64,000 bases of DNA from NCBI GenBank assembly GCA_027922465.2, contig BQMF02000059.1:496001-560000 (forward strand), given 5' to 3'. The position numbers were made by a program, and so were the translations under genes. This document shows, piece after piece, positions 34,427 to 44,043 of this stretch. The DNA comes from Turritopsis dohrnii (taxonomy: Eukaryota; Cnidaria; Hydrozoa; Anthoathecata; Oceaniidae). The notes beneath the pieces were generated by a model. The model saw only the letters and a list, made by a program, of their open reading frames with translations, did no database searches and had not been told where the DNA came from. Position 1 is the first letter of the stretch. Every line of letters starts with the position of its first letter.

Positions 34427-36895
34427 ATCAAGCACAAGGTTTCATTTATTCCCCTTTCACCACGGTTTCTGGTCGGTTTTGTTTTTCGCAATGAAATTTT
34501 GACTTTAAAACATTAGAAACCGCTGAACATTAACATGTGAACACTATCATCTCGTTAGCCGTGCAAACTATGTAGATGACGTTACAAACTCTTACTGAAG
34601 CTATCTCTTCGGGAGAAAATAGGGGATCATCAGGTTTAATCCTGTTTGAGTTCCAGCTATGTGGGATCCGTTATGTATTAAAAAAAGAAGGCCTTGCTGC
34701 CAATGATTTCCGCGTTTCTTATAAAAAAAAAATAACTGTAATTTACGAAAACATCTCGTTTGAAGAGGTTCCAAATATTGTATGTTTCGATAGAATGCAC
34801 ATAAATTATAAAAACTTCACAGAATATATATAAACATTGTTTTGTATATACCACTCAGTTGATTTGCAAATGGTGCAACGATTTTTCAGAACTTTCGCGT
34901 ATGATGGAAACAATTGTTGCAATCAGTTTGAATGTTGTGCAACAAAAGATATGATGTACAACAAGAAAATCTATCTCTGCAACAATTTCCTACACTTGTT
35001 GCACAACAAAATGCTGCAAAATGGTTGCGAAACAATAATTTTACTGGAAACCAAGCTTAAGAAGGATCTAAAATTAATGATAATAACCTTTGAAATTTGC
35101 ATGTTTTCACTTCTCGGAAATTGTTAATCAAAGATGCTGGGTGAGATGCTGGGAAGAAGTTCGTGAATCAGTTTTAACCGATCAGTTTCGAAGTGAATCA
35201 TTCTCAACCAATCAGTTGCGAAAACGTAACTTTACTCAAAAGTTGTGGTCACAATTGCGCTTGAAATTCTTGGAATGATTAATGTTTTCGGTACTTTAAC
35301 CTCCATCACAGCGGACAAAATCGTCCAAACGTTACTGCGAAGGAGAGTATTTTTAGTGAAATAATGTTTATTATTTTGTCGAAATGCACTCCTCAGCAAT
35401 GACATTTCAATAAATTACTACAGGGATAAGCTATGATAGATGTGATAGTAACAGCGACATTTTTATATGATGTTTTATATTTCACTAAGAGCAGGTCAAT
35501 GTGAAGAACGTCAGTTAGGAGTTAAGAAGAAATATGTGAGAACTGAAAAAGAAGACAATATATAAAAAAAACATAAACAAAATACCAAAAGAAGAAGTAG
35601 GAAACAATAGGGATAAAGCAAGAAGAAAAGTTGATCCCTCGATGCCATCGTACACTTCTTATGTTTTCTTAAATCGATCGTTTTATTTTTTAGTAATTTG
35701 ATTCTTACATTACCAGGAGTTCTAAAAATACACCTAACATATTGAAAAACATTTTTGTTGAACATTCAGCCATTCTGATAAGCATCCAGGGTTAGGCAAC
35801 TTAGGCAAATGCCTAACCCCAAATCAGTTATAGCTATATCGTTTCTCATAAATAATCAAAACAGAAACTAGCATCAAGAACCGCACCAATGGAGAAAAGA
35901 TATGCATACGATATGCATTTCAAGTTCTTAGAACTACATCGTTTAAATTTTTAATAGTTTTTAACTAATGAAATATTCTTCCCAGAAAATTTTATTTACT
36001 TTGCTGTCAGAAATTTTTGTGGGTCGAAAATTTCGCGGTTTATGGGTTTTCCCAAAAAATCGCGAAGATAAATTCCATGAACTTTTGTTTTGAAGTGCTG
36101 AGCAACGAAACTTAGCTATAATGGAAAAAATTTCTTTTAATGACCGATTAGAAAATAACTGAATAGTCATCCAACAGAATTAGAGAATGATTTTGTTTGT
36201 ATCATCCCTGTAAATTTACTTGTCAATCCTTAGTAAATTCTTCAAGTATTTTCTTCATAGCTACTGCTACTTTTTTTATCCGACTAAAGAGTCAATTTAA
36301 ACACATTTCAATGTAATTGAAACTTCCTTCCTTCAATAGACTCAAGAAAGGTGGTTGTTGCGCTGTTATGATACTTAATCTTTAATGACAGTTTCTTCTT
36401 CATAAATTATAAATATTTCTAGGAATATCTCCACAGCATCATATACTTACGTTGATTGATCATAGTGTGACAATACTGTGAGTTACTAAGGAGTTTATCA
36501 GTGAAAGTAGCTTAAAGGATGACAACTTAGTACTCAGGAACATTAGTCGTTTTTTTTTACGATGGTCACAAGGCGATGTTATTGTTGCCAACCCAAACTC
36601 AAGAAGATGCTTTTGAAATCAAGTCTATGTGCGAACTTGTAAAGTGTCCAAGTTGAATGAAATGTCAAAACTTCTTCTTTATTAAATTTTTGAATTTAGT
36701 CAATTTTAGACGGTAATAAAGAATTATTTATTGCAACTCATCTTCCACTAACCGACTGAGACAAGAATCCCTGGGTACTAATTTGGGGCGGTGGTTCACT
36801 ATAAATATGTTTTATCATCTTTGAATTTTTAATAGACCGCTGAAATTACTTCATTTGAAATTTTTGGTGCCGCTTGTTTTTGAGAATAGATAACC
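34427..36895. other. Spacer between CAP-ShKT gene 2 and the KH-like gene
   Basis: No supported gene. It includes a GCAACAATTGTTGC-type repeat region (about 34,870-35,050), a third fold-back repeat (35,330-35,410), and a segment with TTTCGCGGTTTATGG/AATCGCGAA motifs (about 36,025-36,075) that resembles a dispersed repeat. Confidence 0.45.
35330..35410. repeat. Small fold-back repeat, copy 3 of 3
   Basis: The left end GTTACTGCGAAGGAGAGTAT is roughly the inverse of the right end, AAATGCACTCCTCAGCAATGAC. This gives an 80-bp stem-loop sharing motifs with 19,283 and 34,166. Confidence 0.5.
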
Positions 36896-39642
36896 ATGTC
36901 ATCAGAAAGTTTGAATTGGAGAGAACCTGCAGAAGTAGAAACTGGTATGCATATATCCTTGTCCAATTTATCATCGATAATTATTGAACTCAGCAGATAA
37001 AGGTTGAGCTAAATCTGTTAGCTCAACCTTTATCTGCAAAAAAATTAAAAATAATTATGTTTACAAGAACAGAACAATTCTTACTTTTACTTTATATTAG
37101 AAAATTAGATTTAAAAAATGGCCAAAACTTTTTCAATCGTTTGAATAAACTTTATCAATTATATTTTTTCCTAATGTATGCGAGCGATTAAATTAAATGC
37201 AGTTTTGATTTCTCGGCTTCAATTGTTTTGCCCATCGACTACCAAAAACTAGCTGACATATCACCAGAGATACATGATAGCAGGTACTGGAACACGAAAG
37301 CGTACCTTTTTGCAAGAAACTTTTGCATAGGCAATAATTTAAGACCATGAATCTTACGTCTCCCTAATAATCTTTTATCAAACTTTATTTAATCAATATA
37401 CTTTAATTGCTTAACTGATATAAACAAAAAACACAGATGAAAAACATGTGAAACATTATCTACAGAAAAACAATATAAACAAAAAACTTTAATCCACTTT
37501 AATAAGTAGAAACTAAACATAAACAGCAATCGTAGGAATGAGAAAATACAGGTATTGTGCGCAGGTCCCTTAGCTGCTAACAGAACTAAAAATAAACAGC
37601 TCTTCATCAACTTGATTCACTCAAAATCATCTTAAAAACCATAAGTCATAGTAGCACAACGTTTCAGAGTACACGTTTATAAAAGCACAAATTTAGCCAG
37701 AGGTTTGGTTGTTTTGATAGCTTCATCTCAACCTCGTTCCCAGGGCATTTTCGAAACGAAAGAAAGCCCTGGCACAGGCCGATAAAAAATCACCCAAAAT
37801 ACGGGTGATTTTCTCACTCACTCTGTCTATTTAGGGCCTCCGTGCTTCAAAAACAAACGGCGAGTTATAATGGAAGATGTCAGGCGTTTGTTTTCAAGAA
37901 TTCAATTTGCATTAGAAAAAAATGATTTAAATTCATTAGCCAATCAGAATTTATAATGGACCAGCCCGTGCCTGGGCTTTCTTTTGTTTCGAAGAAGCCC
38001 TGGGAACGAGGTTGAGCTTCATCTTTTTCCTCATGAAACATGAAACACCATATAACCACTTCCACTATAAACATGAACGAACGTCCATCACGTGGTTTTT
38101 TTATTAGAAACAATTGTTTACAACTGTTAGAAAGTTATTTGGGAAAAAAGTGAAAAAAATTGAAGCGATTTACTAAACCTGTTGGATGTTTTGGCGCACT
38201 TTTTTATCATTCAAAGCTGGATAAATCATATCAATGCCAATTATTTAATTCGTTATATGAATACAGGAACGAAGTGCCGTGTCATTCAAACGTATCCCGT
38301 AACAGCATCCTTTTTCTATTTTAATTTTAAGCCCCTGTTCACTACTATCCTGCCATTATGCACAATTATTACTCAGGTCTCTTATCTCAGAAATATTTCA
38401 GGGACATCTTGCTTCAACCCATGAAATCAACCAATGAAAATGATTGAATTGACGTTGTAAATCAATGAAAATGATTGAATTGATGTTGTAGGTGGAGATT
38501 CTGATTGGGTTGCAATCAATATTGGACCGAAATTTGATATAGTGATCAGCAAATGTAAGCAGAACTTAGAGGAAATTCAAAAGCTGTTTACGGTGGAAAT
38601 CAAAGTTGACTACACAGCAAAGAAAATTTATGTGAAAGGAGAAACCAGAAACAAATCAAAGGCAAAAATGTACTTTAGTGTTTTTGTAAGATGGATGCAA
38701 AAAAGAGAAGTAATGGAATCACTAGTAATTTTCCCAGGGAGATCTTTGGTCACATTACTCAGAAGATCTTCATGTTGGAAGTGCAAAAACGGTTTTTGTG
38801 AGATTAAAGAAATTGAAAATCCTGAAAGCACTTCTATGGTGTTGAAAAGTCTACCAGACATTAGGGAGAGCATGAAAAGTGACTTGTTGAAGTTAAAACG
38901 TGAAGAAAGCTACTCTGTTCTTATTCATTATGGATATATTCATTATGAGAAAGATCCTGGAGCTTATTCTGTGCAGGTTCTCCAAACACCTTATGAGATG
39001 AGTTTTGCAAAAATTCCACGCCATAAATTTCAATTTAAACTGCTCAAGAAACTGACACTGGTTGACAGTTTTTACCGGATCGATTTAGAAATGTTTACCC
39101 CTGATGAAACGATGCTAAGATATGAAATTTTCATGGATGCAGAAGGAAAACCGATAAGCAAGCCCCCACATCGATTTTATCACCAATTGGGACCCGGTTG
39201 CTTTTGTGACGAAACACAGATCGTTTCTACATACGATTTTGTCGATCCAAAATCCAGCATCGTCACTAGATTTAGGTTTAAATCATATCAAGGCAATCAG
39301 ACTAAGGTGAACAAAAACCATAATGCTGTGCGTACTACGATGGAAAATTTGAAGATTCAGAAAGAACCTGAAGAAGTAACCAAACAATTAAGGTGCGAGT
39401 TGCCTGAAGGATACATGCTCACTTATTTTCGAAAATCGTTTTGGCAATCCTACAGGTACGGTTCACATACCAAGGTTAACATGTCTAAAGAGCAAAGGAC
39501 GGTCAGTGGTTGTCTAAACAGACCTAGAGAATCTGTAGCGGTTTCTCTGACATGTGACAAACTCAATGACGATAATTGGGAAGTTGATGACATTCTTGAG
39601 GGATTTGATGAAGCATTTGCATGCCTTGATGAACTCATATGA
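36896..39642 (+). CDS. Two-exon gene, KH-like N-terminus, otherwise unrecognised (382 aa)
   Basis: Exon 1 is 36,896-36,944 (ATG in the context ATAACC, GTATGC donor, phase 1). Exon 2 is 38,492-39,642; its acceptor TTGTAG restores the frame with a Gly codon across the junction. Residues about 25-80 look like a KH fold: a helix with NLEEIQKLF, then strands EIKVDY and KKIYVKG, then a helix with KSKAKMYF. The usual GXXG loop is not evident. RNA binding is therefore only suggested. The central part contains YSVLIHYGYIHYEKDPG and a Cys pair CWKCKNGFC; the C-terminus is acidic (EVDDILEGFDEAF). There is no signal peptide or membrane segment, so it is probably intracellular. I do not recognise the full-length family. 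The intron holds a MITE (37,728-38,015) and a perfect hairpin (36,993-37,037). Confidence 0.7.
36993..37037. repeat. Perfect 20-bp inverted repeat with 5-nt loop
   Basis: GCAGATAAAGGTTGAGCTAA, then ATCTG, then the exact reverse complement. It lies in the intron of the KH-like gene. Confidence 0.95.
37720..38023. mobile_element. 288-bp MITE with 8-bp target duplication
   Basis: The element is 37,728-38,015. Left end TCAACCTCGTTCCCAGGGC; the inverse of the right end begins the same. Both continue inward through TTCGAAAC.AAAGAAAGCCC. It is flanked by GCTTCATC on both sides (37,720-37,727 and 38,016-38,023). An 8-bp duplication is typical of the hAT and P groups. A piece of the same terminus (TGGGAACGAGGTTGAG) also occurs at about 61,157 next to the DIRS element. 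Confidence 0.9.
38428..38491 (+). repeat. 32-bp tandem duplication spanning a splice acceptor
   Basis: ATCAATGAAAATGATTGAAT + TGA.GTTGTA occurs twice. The second copy ends TTGTAG and is the acceptor of exon 2 of the KH-like gene. The first ends TTGTAA and cannot serve. Confidence 0.85.
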
Positions 39643-40911
39643 ATCATGCAACATTAAAATGACCAAATGCAACAACCCTTTTCCAGTTACGAGTTGGCTA
39701 GTGACATTTTTGATGAACAGATATTCATGTTTTTCGGTATGTACATAAATTTTGAGGGAAGAAGTAGCAATATATCAAAGTAACCAAGTTCTTGTTTTCA
39801 ACTTGATGATCAACGGCGTTTTGTGGATAACATTATTTTTGTTCTTTCGAGTGAGTTGTATTCACGAACACCTCGGACACGCAGACAATCATTTTTAAAT
39901 AGTCTAATGATGACGTCACTTATGTGAAAGTCTTAATTCATTATAATGTTCCTTTTTATTTTGTTTCTTGTTTTTCTTCAACAAGTATTTCAGAAAATAG
40001 TTTATGCATTTTTCAACTGCGAAAGTTATTAAAATTTGCTTTTAATCTATTGGAATTATGACGGGGAATCTTAAATATATACTTAACATAAATTATAATG
40101 TAAAATTGTCAGTGTTGCATCAGACCACACATGTAGATAGATAGTTATTTCACTGTATACATAACGTATCATTTTCTGGGTTTCCGATGATTCAATGCAC
40201 ACCAAGAATATCACCTGAAAATCTTTGAAGACTTGTAAGAGTAAGATATCTACCATTTTGAAGCACGTGCTACTAGAGTATTTTGATTACTGCTTGCGCA
40301 CGCGAATTTCTCGAAAGAGGACTCCCTTACGTCGTCGCTCTTGCCGGACTTAAATTCTCGAGAAGACGAGAAGGAAGACGCCGTAAATTGTGTTTTGTAG
40401 GAGTACCCATGTACATCTCGTAAAGAACCCTGTAGAAGAAATTTTCGGTTTGAGCAGTTTATCAAACCATTTTACTTTTAGCCTCGTGAGGTTTCTATTC
40501 ATCACATAGTTATAATTCTTTCTTTTTCATGTGGATTATAGTTCAGCCAGAATCTTCATTAACCAAACGGATATTCCTACTTTACTACTGTCTGAATTAT
40601 GCAGTTAGTTCATTCTAATCCTAATTTCTTACAAGAAACTCTTTGAAACCTTAGTAACCTCTAAGTATTTCATTTGTACACAAGTTTTTAACTAACAAAC
40701 TCCTCCATTGCTGGGATAATACTTTCAATCGTTTGCTTCCACTTTTATACTCGATGCAGAAAGACAGGAACAATGAAAAAATGTCACTTTTGAGGTGTCA
40801 GGACAATCCATTGATCATCATTGATGACGCTATGAAATGAAACGTAACATGAAAAGAACTAGTTAGTTTATTTTTTCTACGTGGTCAAAGGTGTAACAAG
40901 ATGTATTATTA
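39643..40911. other. Downstream spacer with a possible minus-strand exon
   Basis: Mostly AT-rich. One GC-richer segment on the minus strand (about 40,430-40,250) begins after CTTCTACAG and encodes about 59 Ser/Lys-rich residues before a stop that overlaps a GTAGAT. It may be an exon of an unresolved gene. Confidence 0.35.
40250..40430 (-). CDS. Candidate exon of an unresolved minus-strand gene
   Basis: An open segment follows a pyrimidine-rich acceptor (TTTCTTCTACAG). Its base composition is clearly richer in GC than the surroundings. The translation is Ser/Lys-rich (e.g. ASSFSSSREFKSGKSDD) with no recognised domain. No partner exon was assigned. Confidence 0.25.
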
Positions 40912-41196
40912 TTATTTACGAATGTTTACCCAAGATAGCCTCTTCAGTTCCTAAGGTACTGTTATCAATGAAGGTCCTGTGAAGGAGGTCCTACAGTATT
41001 CAAAGCCCCCATTTGGGCTACGGAAGCTGTAATGACAGGAACCGCTCAACTAGACAACCATCCTAGACATCATTCCTACTCTCTTGCTGAGAAGATTGAT
41101 TCACACTATTATAGTCGCTAGCATGACTCGGTCGGGGATTGAACCCGCGACCTCCCGAACAGGAAGCGAGCACTCTACCACAAGGCTACCAGTCAG
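40912..41196 (-). mobile_element. tRNA-derived SINE
   Basis: On the minus strand it starts with a tRNA-like head: A box TGGTAGAGTGC and B box GGTTCAATCCC spaced as in a tRNA, with ACTGGTAGCC at the start and CGACCGAGT at the end of the tRNA portion. A roughly 200-bp tRNA-unrelated body follows, ending in an AATAATAATAAT tail (about 40,905-40,920). This is the structure of a pol III SINE. Confidence 0.8.
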
Positions 41197-41398
41197 AGAC
41201 AAGCTCTTTCAAATTCACAAGGTACATGATACAGAACATGACGTAGTAGATTTCCCCGTTCGTTAATTATAGCAAATGATGTTATTAAGTGGCGTATCTC
41301 ATATCCTTTCTCCTTGGTGAAGTTGATCTTCGGGAGCTAGAACGGAATAGGACGTTGTCTTACGTGTTACCATTAGACCTTTACTATTCTAAATGTCG

Positions 41399-42126
41399 GC
41401 GAATCCATGGAGGTAAAGAACAGAAGGAGAACGAATTCAAAATCTGCTATTGTACTATCCGTGATGCGCTGCATTGTTTAAGTCCTCAGTGTGTAATAAC
41501 ATATAATTGCTATCATCTTGCATAATTTTTATAATTTTGGCGTTCTTGCGTGAAAATTTCGTTCATATCAATTCTCTGATGTGATTAAAGATCGTTAGGG
41601 TAAAGTTCTTAGCATGCATAATCTGTAGGAATTGGGAGAATTATGCAAAAATGTCACAAATATGCAACGAAAACATTGCAACTTTAGGTCTATATATCTC
41701 GTGATCCCCTCAAGCAGTTTCGCGAGCTTCAGTTTTTGAAGAGAGAATAATCCTAAGTTTTTGCACGCACCGCGGCACTATAGAGGCGCATTTAAGTCAG
41801 AAGATATGTAGATTGGAACTTATACATGAATTACGCGATATCTTCAACTCTGTATAAAAACATAGATTTTCATTTGTTTCTCAAAGGCTTTAGGTTTAAT
41901 AATTTGCTTGTCACTATGCAGCAAGTTGATCCGTTGTTATAATGGATGATATTTGGTTTTTAAATTGTCGTTAATTTTTAAAAAAGTATTCGTTTCACCG
42001 ACAACCAGCCGAAAGCGCATCACGGATGACATCAAGGTGATACCGCAATGAATAGAATAGTCATTATCTGAATAATAGAAAAATAAGAGTTCGTTCTCCT
42101 TCTGTTTTATACCTCCATGGCGAATC
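41399..42126 (-). mobile_element. 714-bp non-autonomous TIR element, copy 2, with 7-bp target duplication
   Basis: The element (41,406-42,119) is the inverted, nearly identical counterpart of 25,057-25,774. It is flanked by GCGAATC on both sides (41,399-41,405 and 42,120-42,126). One terminus is slightly altered (CATGGAGGTAAAGAACAGAA). Confidence 0.9.
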
Positions 42127-43321
42127 GTAATCTTAATGTTTTTGTGATCTGACTTTCATCTTCTTCACACAATTTATTTCAATTCATTTCTTCGGTCCAC
42201 CCCATTTTTGTCTAGTTCGTTAGAAGTTGATACCGTACAATCGTCGTTAAAATGATGGTCAGTCATAGATTCTTTGTCCATGGTTACCAGCATTTCCATA
42301 CACTGTTAACCTTGACGAGCTACTTCGACTGATTGAAATTTTTGATAATGTATTCTAGCTGCGTGTGATGTATGCTTTTGATCACGTGATAAAGCCGCTT
42401 CCTCACGTTCGTTCAGTTTACCCATACTTTCCGTTTCGGTAATCTGCCTGTATCATGTTGGGTTTATATACTTTCCAATAGCCTGGTAAAAAAATTCTTC
42501 CGAAAATGTCAGTTTCAGCTGGATTCCATTCTTTGTAATCAAAACGTACTCACAGATAGGATTTAGTCTAGTCCAAATAAAAGCTTTATAAAATGAGAGA
42601 ATCAAATCCATATTTATAATTTGTTTTGAATCTTGATAACGCCGCCTTCACTTCCAAAACCACACACCATTGCAACAGTCAAATATCGATATGCCATTGG
42701 TCAACTTGCTTTTACCATTAGAAACAGTACAGATACAACAAACGCAGTTATGAGCAACAAATGGCGAGCTAGAATGATGGCAGTCGAATCACCAGCGTTA
42801 ATCAATATCTGTGAAAATTTGTTGGCATATAAAGGAATAACATTTTGTAAGTCTAGACTAGCCCAACAATTGATAGTTTCAAGGTATTCCTTGCTCAGTA
42901 CTGTACTCCATTCAATCCGCATTTGCTTTGCTAAGCACTTTTTTACACTGAACAGGTATATTCTCGCTTTTGATTGCATTATTCCTTCTGTAGTCAAGCG
43001 TGTGAAAAATGGCGTTCATGTAACTAATTATTCCAGAATGCCCAAGTTTCCAAGTGTCCTACAAGAAGTCCACAAAATCAGAAAGCATCGTAATTGATCC
43101 AATGCAATAGTCTTTACCACATCATAGTAAGTCCCAGAGAATAGATAAGTCATCGCAACAGAAATTGTCATACTTTAATAGTTTGCCTGTTATTTGCTTT
43201 GCTTGAGGCAAACGTTTTCCCTACTCCCTACTCCACCTGGACCATTTTGAAAATAATTATCCAACTGTACAAGTTTTAACAAACAACGGCATTGAAGAAG
43301 TGCAGCCTCGTTTTCGTTTAC

Positions 43322-43445
43322 TTTGAGTCGATGCTCGTGTTGCAAATTCAGGAAATACAGTGGCAACATAAGCTCTGTCGTCAAACAAGTAAAACCAACC
43401 GTGCTTCGTATCAACTACAACCACTTTTAAAGCCTTCTCCTTCAC
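43322..43445 (-). CDS. Candidate exon of an unresolved minus-strand gene
   Basis: The minus strand is open upstream and reads ...KALKVVVVDTKHGWFYLFDD..., ending at a GTAAAC donor (43,321). The residue composition (beta-strand-like hydrophobic run, aromatic cluster) looks like real protein. No family is recognised and neighbouring exons are not resolved. Confidence 0.22.
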
Positions 43446-43912
43446 AGGACTTACTAGGCATCTCCGTTGTTAGTAATTTTTAAAGATAATCTTTTCGGTT
43501 TCATTTCGTTTCCAACAGCTTTTTGCCACATCTTCTTTGATAAGATACGTGTGTTCAATATCTCAGTCGCGTAATGAATCAGAAGATCGAAACGATCCCT
43601 TTTATGCAAGTGTTTCAATTAGGAAACACGTGACTTTCAACCAATCAAAAAGTTGTTCTTTTATTGCAAACTTGCGGAAACTGACATACCGAATTAAAGT
43701 GGTCAGCAGAAATTCTTTAGAACTCGTGTATTATACGTGACTGCATGATTTTGATATTGAAAACACAAGTAGGAACATTCTGACTCACATGTAACGGAAC
43801 AAAGCTTTCCTTACAAACATATTGCAAGTTAGCAGAACACAGAACAACATAGACCGTTTAGGATATGGGATTGTTCACAAATGACGTCAACCATTTTTTC
43901 AAGATTTTTGAC

Positions 43913-43935
43913 CCCCCCCCCCCCCCCCCCCCCCT
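43913..43935. repeat. Poly-C tract
   Basis: A run of more than 20 cytosines followed by TCCCCCC. Its length is likely to be unreliable in the assembly. Confidence 0.95.
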
Positions 43936-44043
43936 CCCCCCTCTGTCAACCTGCGTCAACTTTGCGTTGCCCCTCCCCCTCAGTTGACGTCATCGTTTGA
44001 GAAGACCCTCGTTTGAGAAGAGGAACTGGTTGAGCGTGTCGTC

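Larger units (their letters stand above)
42127..44043. other. Spacer with unassigned ORFs and a poly-C tract
   Basis: Overlapping ORFs on both strands at 42,633-43,097 and 43,190-43,480 have no recognised family. A (C)n run of more than 20 bases at about 43,913-43,935 sits beside a sequence rich in TTGACGTCA. One minus-strand segment (43,445-43,322) could be an exon. Confidence 0.4.

Noticed and set aside
42633..43097. 154-codon plus-strand ORF and overlapping 98-codon minus-strand ORF
   Set aside because: Both strands are open and no recognisable domain is present; kept only as an unassigned region.
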